From Actinospica robiniae DSM 44927 (GTDB taxonomy: Bacteria; Actinomycetota; Actinomycetes; Streptomycetales; Catenulisporaceae), in NCBI RefSeq assembly GCF_000504285.1, contig NZ_KI632511.1:8662154-8726153 (forward strand): a stretch of 64,000 nt of DNA. The letters are read 5' to 3'. The translations under genes and the position numbers were made by a program. This document shows, one piece after another, positions 51,602 to 61,133 of this stretch. A model generated the notes under the pieces. The model was not told where the DNA came from. It did no database searches and worked only from the letters and a program-made list of their open reading frames with translations. The stretch's first letter is position 1; each line of letters opens with the position of its first letter.

Positions 51602-53617
51602 CTACAGCCCAGGCCAGGCCGGGAAGCTGCTGCAGCTCGGGATGCTGCCGGTACCGGAGATGTTGGTGACCGTGACATCCGTGCCGGAGGGGGAGATGTT
51701 CGAATTGTACATGCTGATGTTCGCGTACTGGGATGTGACCTTCGTCGCGTCGAGGCTGACGTTCTCGAGGGTCAGGCCGAGCATGTGCGAGCTGTCGTAG
51801 CCGTCCAGCGTGGACTTGCCGCTGGAGGAGTTGACGGACCTCAGGCCATTGATGGTGACGCTGTTGAAGCTCGGGGGTGAGGAGCCGTCACCGGACAGGT
51901 ACTGCGGGTCGACCAGGATCAGGTGCTCGACCCCGGTCTCGCAGGTGTTGAGGAAACTCACTCCGGTCACGGCGCCGCCGAAGCTCGAGTCGCTCTTGAC
52001 CCGCACGCCGTTGTTGCTGGACGCCTTGTCGCCGTGGATGTCGGTGCCGCCGTGGATGTAGTTGCCGGAGAAGGTGACGTTGCTGATGCCGCCGTTCGTC
52101 TGGCTGCCCACGGACATGCCGTGGATGCCCCAGAAGCTGTTGTTGCTCACGGTGATGTTGCTCGCCGGGCCGCCTGCGTCGGACTTCACCGCGATGCCGT
52201 CGTCACCAGTGTTGATAAAACTATTGGTGATCAGGACATTGCTGGCACTGTCCGGGTCGAAGCCGTCGGTGTTGCGGGAGGTGTCCGGGTCGTCGATGCG
52301 CACGCCCCAGGCGGTGAAGCCGCTACCGCCGTCGAGGAGCACGTTGAACATCGGCGAGTTCGTGAGGCTCACGTGGTACATCGTGTCGTTCGAGCTGCCG
52401 AAGACCGTGATCAGCTTGGGGTTCTCCTGCTGCGTGGTGGTCTTGGAGTGCGCTGATTCGGCGAGCGACCACCAGGTCGTGCTGCTGCCCAGCATGTCCT
52501 GGTCGCCGCGGCCGTCGATCAGGCCTTGGCTGCCGGAGCTGCTCTGGGTGCCCATGATGCCGGCGTTGTTGCCGCGCACCGAGATGAACGGCGCGCAGCC
52601 GCTCGCCGTTCCGAGCGTGCTGCCGTCCGAGGCGCCGATGGTGCCACAGGTCGGCTGCCCGGAGACCTGGTAGTCGGCCGGGTTGCGGGAGGCGTAGAGC
52701 GTGACGCCGGTGTCGACGAGCAGGACCTCGCCGGCGTTGACGGTGAGCGGGCCGGACAGGAACGCGGCGTTGCCGCCGCTGATCTGGAGCTCGACCGCCT
52801 TTCCGGTGCCGGTGCAGCTGTTGAGCGCCGCCTGGATCCGCGCGGTGTCCGGCGGGGCGGACTCCTGCGCGGTGGTGAACAGCTCGTTGCTCGGGTTGGC
52901 CAGCTGGGCCGCCAGCGCCGTGCACGTGCCCGGCACGCTCGGCTCACCGGCCGCCGGCGGCGTCGTCGATCCGCTCGGCGTGGGTGAGGCGCTGGGGCTG
53001 GCGGACTTGCTCGGGCTCGCCGATGCGGACGCGGAGGCGCTGGCGCCGGTGGTCGGTGCGGTGCCGCCGGTGGTCAGGCTCCAGGCCTTGGTGACGGCGG
53101 AGTCGCAGCTGTTCTGCACGATGAGCGTGCCCGCGGTGGTGCCGTTGCTGCTCGAGTTCATGCACTTCGCGCTGTTGACGTTCACCAGCCGGTAGTTGCT
53201 CGAGCTCGCGGTCAGCGTCCATTCCTGGCTGGTGGCACCGGAGCAGGCCTCCTGCTCCACGGCCTTGCCGGCGCTGGTCGAGGCCCCGGCGACACCCACA
53301 CAGAGCCCTGATGAAGCGGACTTGACGGTGTACCCGGTGCCCGCGGCCGCGAGCGTCCAGGTCTGGTTCGCCGCGCCGGAACACGACTGCAGATCGAGCT
53401 GCGTGCCGGTGGCGGTACTGGAACCGGGCAGGTCCAGACACAGCCCGCTGCCGGCGTTCGAGATGGTGTAGCTCCCGGCGCCCGCAGCCGCCGACGCCGA
53501 AGACGGCAACACGACGACCAGCGCACCGACGATCAGCGCGACCGTCGTGGCGGCCAAAGCGGCCAGACCACGCGCCGGTTTGGCGCGACGCAGGGAGAAG
53601 TACGAATGAGAGGACAC
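51602..53617 (-). CDS. Secreted GH28 polygalacturonase-like enzyme with CBM13
   Basis: 671 aa from GTG 53617 with GGAGGG upstream. Signal peptide (cleavage near SSASAAAG), ricin-B-type CBM13 with QxW repeats (about 48-175), a Ser/Ala/Pro linker, then a right-handed beta-helix GH28 domain. GH28 catalytic motifs: NTDG (about 447), TGDDG (about 470), GIHG (about 497) and RVK (about 538). It likely hydrolyses pectin or a related galacturonan outside the cell. It is the divergent twin of the gene at 54026. Confidence 0.85.
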   Translation of the reverse strand: MSSHSYFSLRRAKPARGLAALAATTVALIVGALVVVLPSSASAAAGAGSYTISNAGSGLCLDLPGSSTATGTQLDLQSCSGAANQTWTLAAAGTGYTVKSASSGLCVGVAGASTSAGKAVEQEACSGATSQEWTLTASSSNYRLVNVNSAKCMNSSSNGTTAGTLIVQNSCDSAVTKAWSLTTGGTAPTTGASASASASASPSKSASPSASPTPSGSTTPPAAGEPSVPGTCTALAAQLANPSNELFTTAQESAPPDTARIQAALNSCTGTGKAVELQISGGNAAFLSGPLTVNAGEVLLVDTGVTLYASRNPADYQVSGQPTCGTIGASDGSTLGTASGCAPFISVRGNNAGIMGTQSSSGSQGLIDGRGDQDMLGSSTTWWSLAESAHSKTTTQQENPKLITVFGSSNDTMYHVSLTNSPMFNVLLDGGSGFTAWGVRIDDPDTSRNTDGFDPDSASNVLITNSFINTGDDGIAVKSDAGGPASNITVSNNSFWGIHGMSVGSQTNGGISNVTFSGNYIHGGTDIHGDKASSNNGVRVKSDSSFGGAVTGVSFLNTCETGVEHLILVDPQYLSGDGSSPPSFNSVTINGLRSVNSSSGKSTLDGYDSSHMLGLTLENVSLDATKVTSQYANISMYNSNISPSGTDVTVTNISGTGSIPSCSSFPAWPGL
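52975..53532 (-). repeat. Inverted duplication, left arm (558 bp, CBM13 region)
   Basis: This arm and 54111-54668 have the same length and read as the same sequence in opposite orientation wherever I compared them, including the CBM13 and the start of the Ser-rich linker. Outside these limits the signal peptides and catalytic domains differ. The pattern suggests gene conversion or a recent duplication limited to the CBM13 part. Confidence 0.8.
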
Positions 53618-54025
53618 AAACCCTCCACGGCCTGTCACATAAATAAGGTGGCTTATACTGGCCGCCACCCTCATAACGGCCGTGCGGCGAGAAGTTCTCC
53701 GCGACCCGGACCATACGGCAGCCGTCCGGGCTTGGCAAGCCGTGCGCCGAAGCCGTGATCGTCGGCGATGGTAGTTACATCCGACCCGCTCTGTCCTCCG
53801 CAGCGTGCCGATCAGTGCTTTGGCCTGCATCGAAGCAGAGATCGATATCGCTCTTGATCAGAAGGCTGACGTGTCGGTGATCGCACCGCGAGAATGATCT
53901 CTTGCCAAGTCGGCACGGCTGTCGTAACGTCCCGGTCGCGAGGATTCTCGCAGCACGGCCGTTATGAGGGTGGCGGCCAGGAAAGATGCGCCCCCTTATT
54001 TCTCATGACAGGCCGTGGAGGGTTT
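53618..54025. promoter_or_regulatory. Divergent control region with two copies of a 28-bp motif
   Basis: 408 bp between the GH28 twins. A 28-bp motif containing ACGGCCGTTATGAGGG and TGGCGGCCAG is identical at 53658-53685 (minus) and 53953-53980 (plus), each about 40-70 nt upstream of its gene's start. The sequence from ACAGGCCGTGGAGGG to the start codon is also shared. A minus-strand -10-like TATAAG lies at 53652-53657. The centre (53700-53940) holds no gene. Each twin therefore keeps its own copy of the same promoter or operator. Confidence 0.6.
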
Positions 54026-56050
54026 GTGTCCTCTCATTCGTTCTTCTCCGCGCGTCGGGCCAAACCGACGCGCCTGCTCGCGGCGATGGCGGCCGCGCTG
54101 ACGGCGTTGCTCGTCGGTGCGCTGGTCGTCGTGTTGCCGTCTTCGGCGTCGGCGGCTGCGGGCGCCGGGAGCTACACCATCTCGAACGCCGGCAGCGGGC
54201 TGTGTCTGGACCTGCCCGGTTCCAGTACCGCCACCGGCACGCAGCTCGATCTGCAGTCGTGTTCCGGCGCGGCGAACCAGACCTGGACGCTCGCGGCCGC
54301 GGGCACCGGGTACACCGTCAAGTCCGCTTCATCAGGGCTCTGTGTGGGTGTCGCCGGGGCCTCGACCAGCGCCGGCAAGGCCGTGGAGCAGGAGGCCTGC
54401 TCCGGTGCCACCAGCCAGGAATGGACGCTGACCGCGAGCTCGAGCAACTACCGGCTGGTGAACGTCAACAGCGCGAAGTGCATGAACTCGAGCAGCAACG
54501 GCACCACCGCGGGCACGCTCATCGTGCAGAACAGCTGCGACTCCGCCGTCACCAAGGCCTGGAGCCTGACCACCGGCGGCACCGCACCGACCACCGGCGC
54601 CAGCGCCTCCGCGTCCGCATCGGCGAGCCCGAGCAAGTCCGCCAGCCCCAGCGCCTCACCCACGCCGACGGGCAGCTCGAGCTCCGGCCCGACCGTGGCC
54701 ACCGGCGACAGCCGCACGGTGACCCAGCCGACCGTCCCCGCGGTCTGCCAGACCCTGACCGCGACGCTGTCCACCAGCAACGAGCAGTTCAGCAGCAGCC
54801 AGGAGGCGAGCCCGCCGGACACCTCCCGGATCCAGGCCGCCCTCACCGCGTGCAAGGGGAAGAACCAAGCGGTGGAGCTCACCGGCAGCGGCAGCGCCAA
54901 CGCCTTCCTGTCCGCGCCGCTGACCATCCCCACCGGCGTCTACCTGGTGATCAACTACAACGCCACGCTGTACGCGACCACCGTCGCCTCGCAGTACCAG
55001 TCCAGCTCCTCGGACGTGTGCGGGACGATCGGCAGCAGCGACAGCGGCTGCAACCCGTTCATCAAGGTCAGCGGTGCCAACTCCGGCATCGAGGGCATCC
55101 AGAGCTCCAGCGGCGCGCAGGGCACCATCGACGGCCGCGGCAACCAGGACATGTACGGCACCTCCACCACCTGGTACCAGCTGGGCGCCACCGCCGGCAA
55201 CGAGAACAAGAAGCAGAACAACCCGCGGCTGATCGTCTACTCGGGCGCCAACAACGCCGTGCTCTACGACATCAACCTGGTCAACTCCGCCTTCTTCCAC
55301 GTCACGTATGAGAAGGGCAGCGGCTTCACCGCGTGGGGCGTGCGGATCAAGACCCCGGCCACCGCTCGCAACACCGACGGCATCGACCCGGACGCCGCGT
55401 CCAACATCACCATCGAGAACTCGTACATCATGGACGGCGACGACGGTATCGCGATCAAGGGCGGTAGCGGCGAGGCGAGCAACATCACCATCAAGAACAA
55501 CCACTTCTACGGCACCCACGGCATCTCCGTCGGCAGCGAGACCAACGACGGCGTGAACAACGTGCTGGTGGAGAACAACACCGTCCAGGGCACGGACAGC
55601 CTGGGCAATGTCAGCTCGCTCAACAACGGCATCCGGATCAAGAGCTACCCGACCAAGGGCGGCACCGTCTCGGACGTCGAATACATCAACACCTGCCTGA
55701 CCGGCATCGAGAACCTGATCGAGCTCAATCCGCGCTACTCGTCCTCGAGTAGCAGCAGCAACATCCCCGAGTTCACCAACGTCATCGTGGACGGCATCAC
55801 CTCGGTGAACTCCGTCTCCGGAGCCACCTCGACGATCGAGGGCTACGACTCCTCACACATCACCGGGCTCACCCTGCAGTATGTGAACCTGGACAACACC
55901 TCCTACACCGCCGAGTACGCGAACGTCTCGGAGTACGACTCGAACCTGCAGCCGACCTCCGGCACCAGCGTCTCGCTCACCAAGCTCTCCGCGCCGGTGA
56001 CCTCCGGCAGCGTGCCGAGCTGCTCGTTCCCCTCGTACCCTTCGCTCTAA
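54026..56050 (+). CDS. Secreted GH28 polygalacturonase-like enzyme with CBM13 (twin)
   Basis: 674 aa from GTG 54026 (GGAGGG upstream). Same plan as the divergent gene: signal peptide, CBM13, Ser/Pro linker, GH28 beta-helix with NTDG (about 448), DGDDG (about 470), GTHG (about 497) and RIK (about 537). The CBM13 part is the duplicated segment; the catalytic domains are clearly diverged, so the two enzymes may act on different pectic substrates. Confidence 0.85.
   Translation: MSSHSFFSARRAKPTRLLAAMAAALTALLVGALVVVLPSSASAAAGAGSYTISNAGSGLCLDLPGSSTATGTQLDLQSCSGAANQTWTLAAAGTGYTVKSASSGLCVGVAGASTSAGKAVEQEACSGATSQEWTLTASSSNYRLVNVNSAKCMNSSSNGTTAGTLIVQNSCDSAVTKAWSLTTGGTAPTTGASASASASASPSKSASPSASPTPTGSSSSGPTVATGDSRTVTQPTVPAVCQTLTATLSTSNEQFSSSQEASPPDTSRIQAALTACKGKNQAVELTGSGSANAFLSAPLTIPTGVYLVINYNATLYATTVASQYQSSSSDVCGTIGSSDSGCNPFIKVSGANSGIEGIQSSSGAQGTIDGRGNQDMYGTSTTWYQLGATAGNENKKQNNPRLIVYSGANNAVLYDINLVNSAFFHVTYEKGSGFTAWGVRIKTPATARNTDGIDPDAASNITIENSYIMDGDDGIAIKGGSGEASNITIKNNHFYGTHGISVGSETNDGVNNVLVENNTVQGTDSLGNVSSLNNGIRIKSYPTKGGTVSDVEYINTCLTGIENLIELNPRYSSSSSSSNIPEFTNVIVDGITSVNSVSGATSTIEGYDSSHITGLTLQYVNLDNTSYTAEYANVSEYDSNLQPTSGTSVSLTKLSAPVTSGSVPSCSFPSYPSL
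54111..54668 (+). repeat. Inverted duplication, right arm
   Basis: Partner of 52975-53532; the arms are 578 bp apart and could pair or recombine. Confidence 0.8.
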
Positions 56051-56134
56051 GCGCTCTCCTACGTCGAGCGCTTAACGCTTAGTCGCGCTCTTCTTCGGCC
56101 CTTGTCCCTACGCTTCGCTGCGGGACAAGGGCCG
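56049..56134 (+). terminator. Two tandem hairpins after the GH28 gene
   Basis: AAGCGCTC/GAGCGCTT (56049-56056 with 56066-56073), then a strong CGGCCCTTGTCCC/GGGACAAGGGCCG (56096-56108 with 56122-56134). They follow the GH28 stop directly. No long T-tract, as is common in high-GC terminators. Confidence 0.6.
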
Positions 56135-56282
56135 ATCGAGCGCACGGGGAACCCTGTGCCGATTTGGGGCACGGCCCCAAGCCCCACGCCGGGGCTCCGC
56201 CCCGGACCCCGCGCGTGGGTTGGTGGGTGGTGAGGGATGTTCGGCGGCGGACGCTGGGGCCCTTCGGATCTGACGGTGTCGG

Positions 56283-56345
56283 GTCCTTTGGTTTGCAAAG
56301 TCTTCGCCAAAAATTTCTGCTGATCGACTCAGTATTGCAGCAGTC
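56283..56345 (+). promoter_or_regulatory. AT-rich promoter/operator region of the GH87 gene
   Basis: The lowest-GC stretch of the 56135-56506 gap. It contains TTTGCAAAGTCTTCGCCAAA, an imperfect dyad similar in style to LacI-family operators upstream of secreted actinobacterial glycosidases, then CTGCTG...CAGCAG arms. The rest of the gap has no credible gene. Confidence 0.35.
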
Positions 56346-56506
56346 TGCGAGCTCGATGGGGCGCGGAGGGCTGTCGGCGGGCGCTGGGGGCGGCTTGACG
56401 GGCTTGAAGGCCGGTGCCACTTTTACCGACGCACGCAGAGCCCTGAGCTGCCGGGGTCTCTGGCTGAACCCACCCCTGTTTCCGGCCGGAGGGCTGTGAC
56501 CCGCCT

Positions 56507-59500
56507 ATGCGCATTCACTACTCGAGCACGCGCGGCCGTGTGTTCACGGCCCTGGCAGGCCTGTTCGCCGGCCTGGTGCTTCCCGTCTTCGGCGCCGCGG
56601 CGGTCGCCAGTGCGAGCTCGGCCGCCTATCAGGCGCCGGGCACGCCCGCGCCCAGCGTCGCCGGGGCGACGACGCCGTTCTCCACCTACGAGGCGCCCTT
56701 GGGCACGCTCGGCGGCGGGGCCAGTGTCATGTCCCTCACCTCCGCGCCCACCAGTCAGTACGACTCGCCGCAGGGCGAGGCTGACGGGCACGCCTACGTG
56801 CAGCTGACCGGCACGGGCCAGTCTGTGCAGTGGACGAACCAGACCGGTGCGCCGATCAACTTCCTCAATGTGCGCGCCTCGATCCCGGACACCGCCAACG
56901 GCAGCGGGCAGACCGCGACCCTCGACCTCTACGTCAACGGAACCTTCCGCCAGGCGATCGCGATGAACTCGATCCAGTCCTGGGAGTACGAGGGGAACAA
57001 CAACTACAACGGCAGCGACCAGAACCCCGGTGACGGGGATCCGCGCGACTTCTGGGACGAGTTCCACGCCTTCGTCTCCGGCGCCGCTATCCCGGCCGGG
57101 GCCACCTTCAGCCTCGAGAAGGATTCGTCGAACTCGGCCTCCTTCTACTGGATCAACTCCGTCGACGTCTGGAACGCGCCCGCCGCGGCCACCCAGCCGG
57201 CCAACTCGATCTCCATCACCAGCTGCGGCGCCGTCGGCGACAACACGCCGACCAACGGCAGTGCGGCGGCCGGCGCGACGGACAGCACCGTCGACATCCA
57301 GAACTGCGTCAACCAAGCCCAGTCCGCGAACAAGATCCTGTGGATCCCGGCAGGCACGTTCTACCTGATCGGCACGTCCAGCATCGTGGTGAACAACATC
57401 ACCGTCGAGGGCGCCGGCTACTTGTACAGCGAGATCTACCGCGACGTGCCCCTGCCCAACAACACACCGCTGGGTTCGGCCTTCCAGTGCTACTCCTGCC
57501 ACCTGCAGTCCTTCCAAATCGACTCGGACTCGACGAGCCGTGCCGAGGTCGACGGCGGGGGAGGGGCGGAGGACACCACCGGGACCAACTGGTCGCTGGA
57601 GAATCTGTGGGTCCAGCACGTGGAGTCCAGCGTGTGGGCCTCGGGCTCCGGCGGCACCGTCGAGAACGACCTGTTCACCTCGATCTGGGCTGACGGCTGC
57701 AATCTCAACAACGTCTCGCTCACCGGCACTTCCGGCAGCAACCTGACAGCCACGAACAACTTCATCCGAGGCACCGGCGACGACGGCATGGCGATCAACT
57801 CGGTCGCCTACAACGGCTCGACCACGTATACGGCGATGACCAACATCACCCTGACCCACAACACGATCATCGCGCCGTGGGGCGGCAAGGGTATCGGCGT
57901 CTACGGCGGGTCCGGGCACATCGTGGAGGACAACTTCATGTCCGACACCGCCCGCTACATCGGGCTCGGCGTCGGCCGGTTCGGCGTGAACGGCAGCGAC
58001 ATGACCGGCGCTACCGTCTCCGGGAATTACGTGGTGCGCGCCGGCGGCAACGCATACAACCAGGGGCAGCCGGCTCTGCACGTGGGCAACGGCGGCGACG
58101 GCCAGAACACCGGGGTCGTCTCGAACGCGACGGTCACCGACAACACCGTGATCAACTCTGTCTACGACGGCATCGCGTTCTCCACCTCCACCGGAACCAA
58201 CCTGTCGGACAACCAGGTGATCAGCCCGTGGCGCAACGGGATCACGATCTCGCCGCCCTTCTATCCGGCCACCTCCGGCAACGCCACCCTGACCGGGAAC
58301 TCGGTGACCGGCCTCGGCTCCGGGTACACCGCCTTCGTCAACTACTCGAACGGGGCTTTCACGGCCACGGCGTCGAACAACAGCTGGCAACAGGCCGTTA
58401 CTGAGGGCCCGTACGGTGGCACGGCCGCGGCCGTACCTGGCGCTGTGCAGGCAGCGAACTACGACACCGGCGGCCAAGGCGTCGCCTACTCCGTCGGCTC
58501 CGTCAACGGGACCGCCAACAGCTACCGTACCGACGGCGTCGACCTCGAGACCTGCACCGACACGGTCAGCGGCTGCGGCTACGACCTCGGCTGGAGTTCG
58601 TCCGGCCAGTGGTTCCGCTACACCGTCAACGTGTCCACGGCCGGGACGTACACGCTCAGCCTGCGCGTGGCCGCGCCCTCTGCGGTGACAGACGCCTTCC
58701 ACCTGACCGACGCTCAGGGCAACACGATCCTCAGCGCGCAGAACCTCCCGGCTACCGGCGGCTGGCAGACCTGGACCACGCTGACCGGCACCGTCACCCT
58801 CGCCGCCGGGCAGCAGACGCTGGTGCTCGCCGAGGACAACGGCGGCTGGAACCTGCGCTACCTGTCGTTCGCCTCGGGCTCGGGCGGCCAGCCCGCGCTG
58901 ACTGCCTCGCCCGGATCAGTGGCCTTCGGCAGCCAGAACGTCGGCTCGACCAGCGCGGCGCAGACGGTGACGGTGTCGAACCCCGGCAGCACGGCGGCCA
59001 CGGTGACCTCGGTCTCGACCAGCGGTCCGTTCGCCCAGTCGAACACCTGCGGCAGCTCGATCGCGGCAGGCGGCTCGTGTACGGTGCGGGTCACCTTCAG
59101 CCCGACCGCCGCGGGCGCGGCGTCGGGCACGCTCTCGATCGCCGGCAGCCCGCTGACGGTGGCGCTCTCCGGCACCGGAGTGTCCGCGAACACGAACCTC
59201 GCCCTGAACAAGACGGTCACGGCCAGCGGATATACGCAGACGTACACGCCGGGCAACGCCGTCGACGGGAACACGAGCTCGTACTGGGAGTCCACCGACA
59301 ACGCGTTTCCGCAGTGGCTCCAGGTCGACCTCGGCGCCTCGACCGGCATCGGCCGAATCGTGCTGGACCTGCCGCCGTCCACGTCCTGGGGCACACGCAC
59401 CCAGACCATCCTGGTCCAGGGCAGCACCGACGGTACGAACTACAGCACGCTGGTCGCGTCGCAGGGCTATACCTTCAACCCCGCCGCCGGCAACACGGTC

Positions 59501-59608
59501 AGCGTCACGTTCACGAACACGAGCGTGCGCTACCTGAAGCTCACCTTCACGGCCAACACCGGCTGGCCGGCCGGGCAGCTGTCCGAGCTGCAGGTGTACA
59601 CCAGCTGA
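56507..59608 (+). CDS. Secreted GH87-like alpha-1,3-glucanase (mycodextranase type), multimodular
   Basis: 1033 aa from ATG 56507. A signal peptide is followed by an N-terminal beta-sandwich (about 45-235) and a right-handed beta-helix with GH87-type segments: DIQNCVNQAQSANKILWIPAG, TSRAEVDGGGGAEDTTGTNW, SIWADGCNLNNVSLTGTSGS, RGTGDDGMAINSVAYNG and GGKGIGVYGGSGH. The acidic residues of DGGGGAED and TGDDG are the likely catalytic ones. Next come a CBM35/CBM6-like module (about 640-785), an Ig-like choice-of-anchor D domain (about 795-890) and a C-terminal F5/8C (CBM32-like) module. Probably degrades fungal alpha-1,3-glucan. Confidence 0.8.
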   Translation: MRIHYSSTRGRVFTALAGLFAGLVLPVFGAAAVASASSAAYQAPGTPAPSVAGATTPFSTYEAPLGTLGGGASVMSLTSAPTSQYDSPQGEADGHAYVQLTGTGQSVQWTNQTGAPINFLNVRASIPDTANGSGQTATLDLYVNGTFRQAIAMNSIQSWEYEGNNNYNGSDQNPGDGDPRDFWDEFHAFVSGAAIPAGATFSLEKDSSNSASFYWINSVDVWNAPAAATQPANSISITSCGAVGDNTPTNGSAAAGATDSTVDIQNCVNQAQSANKILWIPAGTFYLIGTSSIVVNNITVEGAGYLYSEIYRDVPLPNNTPLGSAFQCYSCHLQSFQIDSDSTSRAEVDGGGGAEDTTGTNWSLENLWVQHVESSVWASGSGGTVENDLFTSIWADGCNLNNVSLTGTSGSNLTATNNFIRGTGDDGMAINSVAYNGSTTYTAMTNITLTHNTIIAPWGGKGIGVYGGSGHIVEDNFMSDTARYIGLGVGRFGVNGSDMTGATVSGNYVVRAGGNAYNQGQPALHVGNGGDGQNTGVVSNATVTDNTVINSVYDGIAFSTSTGTNLSDNQVISPWRNGITISPPFYPATSGNATLTGNSVTGLGSGYTAFVNYSNGAFTATASNNSWQQAVTEGPYGGTAAAVPGAVQAANYDTGGQGVAYSVGSVNGTANSYRTDGVDLETCTDTVSGCGYDLGWSSSGQWFRYTVNVSTAGTYTLSLRVAAPSAVTDAFHLTDAQGNTILSAQNLPATGGWQTWTTLTGTVTLAAGQQTLVLAEDNGGWNLRYLSFASGSGGQPALTASPGSVAFGSQNVGSTSAAQTVTVSNPGSTAATVTSVSTSGPFAQSNTCGSSIAAGGSCTVRVTFSPTAAGAASGTLSIAGSPLTVALSGTGVSANTNLALNKTVTASGYTQTYTPGNAVDGNTSSYWESTDNAFPQWLQVDLGASTGIGRIVLDLPPSTSWGTRTQTILVQGSTDGTNYSTLVASQGYTFNPAAGNTVSVTFTNTSVRYLKLTFTANTGWPAGQLSELQVYTS

Positions 59609-59658
59609 GCCCTCTCGCCCTGGTAGAGCCCGGATGGCGGCTCTACCAGGGCCGCATC

Positions 59659-60432
59659 TCAGCGGAACCCCGCCGCCACCGGGTAGTCCTCGGAGTCCAG
59701 CCGGCGCACCGTCACCGCGTCCGCGCCGGCCAGCGGGTGTCCGACCACGTGGTGTCCGGACGCGCCGCCGACTGCGACGTTGTTCAGGACCGCGGGCTTG
59801 TCGTTGTTCCACAACACCACGCGGAACGACGCGCTGCCGCCCTCGTAGCCGTCGGCCGCGAGCACCAGCTGGGCGACGCCCGGAGGCACGATGAAGGCGT
59901 ACTCGCCGGGGTGGACGGAGAGCGGTTCGAGCTGCATGGTTTCCTCCGCGAGGATGGCGGCCGAGGCCGCGGGCTTCGGCGCCGGGTCCACGCCCGGCCA
60001 GTAGTCGGCCACCGACGAGGTGTCATAGGAGGCGTTCGACGCGTACTGCTTCGCCACGGCACCGGACGGGATCGTCGGGTCGCCGTCGTAGTGCGCGATC
60101 CACCAGTGCGGCTGGGCGACGCCGGCGTCCTTGAAGGCCTGGATGCCGGCGCTCCAGCTCGAGGCGTTGGTGTACACGGTCGGGTCCACCCCCGCCGCCC
60201 GGCGGCGCACCGCCCACTTCACCCATTCGGCCCAGGTGCCGTTGTCCGGCGGCCCGTCGCCGACGACGCCGTCGTTCGTGCCCGTCGAAGTGGCGATGCG
60301 CACCACGCTCTTGCCCGGGAAGCGTTCCGCGATCGCGGCGGCGTCGGGCCAGCGGCCGTCCACGTACCCGGCATACAGGTCGCCGCCGGATGGAAGGTTC
60401 GACGGGGTGATCCCGTCGTACATCGTGCGCAT
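59659..60432 (-). CDS. GH25-like (lysozyme-fold) protein of unknown activity
   Basis: 257 aa from ATG 60432 (GGGAG upstream). The N-terminal 150 residues look like a TIM-barrel glycoside-hydrolase-like domain: YDGITPSNLPSGGDLYAGYVDG, YTNASSWSAGIQAF and WWIAHYDGDPTIPSG-type strands. A beta-rich C-terminal domain of about 85 residues follows. There is no signal peptide, so the protein is either cytoplasmic or released by another route. Catalytic residues are not certain. Confidence 0.5.
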   Translation of the reverse strand: MRTMYDGITPSNLPSGGDLYAGYVDGRWPDAAAIAERFPGKSVVRIATSTGTNDGVVGDGPPDNGTWAEWVKWAVRRRAAGVDPTVYTNASSWSAGIQAFKDAGVAQPHWWIAHYDGDPTIPSGAVAKQYASNASYDTSSVADYWPGVDPAPKPAASAAILAEETMQLEPLSVHPGEYAFIVPPGVAQLVLAADGYEGGSASFRVVLWNNDKPAVLNNVAVGGASGHHVVGHPLAGADAVTVRRLDSEDYPVAAGFR

Positions 60433-60655
60433 CGCAGCTCCCTCCGCCATCCGGCGGGGGTTACCGGAAGGCGAGTCGCCTGTGCCCGCGGCGCGGAGGC
60501 GCCATGCACCTCGAAAGGGTCAAAGATTGCCCTCGCGGTGGCGAAACCGGCGCGGGACCGCCGGAATGACGCCTGCTGTGTCGCTGCGATGCGGACGGGT
60601 CCACTGCTTGAATGAGCACAGAAGCGGTGACCGTCTCGGTCGTGAGGAGAAGCCG

Positions 60656-61123
60656 ATGTCGACCGACGATCCGCCGAGGCCGGGGTCCAGGCGGGCCCGG
60701 CCCGGCTACAGCCGCCGCCTGCGCTGCGGGCTGCTGTCGGCGGAGCTGTGGCTCGAGCGCGGCCGGGTCGCCGCGCGGGTCGGCGGCGACCTCGACGTAT
60801 TCTCGGCCGGCGACCTCGGGGCCGCGCTCAGCCTGGCGCAACGCGAGGCGCCCGACGCGGCCGTGCTGTTCCTGCTGCACGAGCTCGGCTTCTCGGACAG
60901 CTCGGGCCTCGGCGTGTTCGTCGGGGCGTTCAAGCGGGCCCGGGCGGCCGGCGGCGCCGTCGCCCTGGTCGGCGTGCCCGACTACCTGGTCAAGACGCTG
61001 CGGATCACCGGGCTCACCGCGTATCTGCCGTCCTTCTCGACCTTCGAAGAGGCCTGGGACTGGATGGAACGCCGGCCGGACCCGGCCGCCTCGCGCAAAC
61101 GGCTCGAGCCGCGGCACTACTGA
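60656..61123 (+). CDS. STAS-domain anti-sigma factor antagonist
   Basis: 155 aa from ATG 60656 with GAGGAG 6 nt upstream. STAS domain at about 25-140 with GLLSAELWLERGRVAARVGGDLD, the phosphorylatable serine in FSDSSGLGVFVGAF (D81-S-S-G84) and RITGLTAYLPSF. Such proteins are phosphorylated by an anti-sigma kinase; no partner gene is present here. Confidence 0.85.
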   Translation: MSTDDPPRPGSRRARPGYSRRLRCGLLSAELWLERGRVAARVGGDLDVFSAGDLGAALSLAQREAPDAAVLFLLHELGFSDSSGLGVFVGAFKRARAAGGAVALVGVPDYLVKTLRITGLTAYLPSFSTFEEAWDWMERRPDPAASRKRLEPRHY

Positions 61124-61133
61124 GCTCGGCCGC

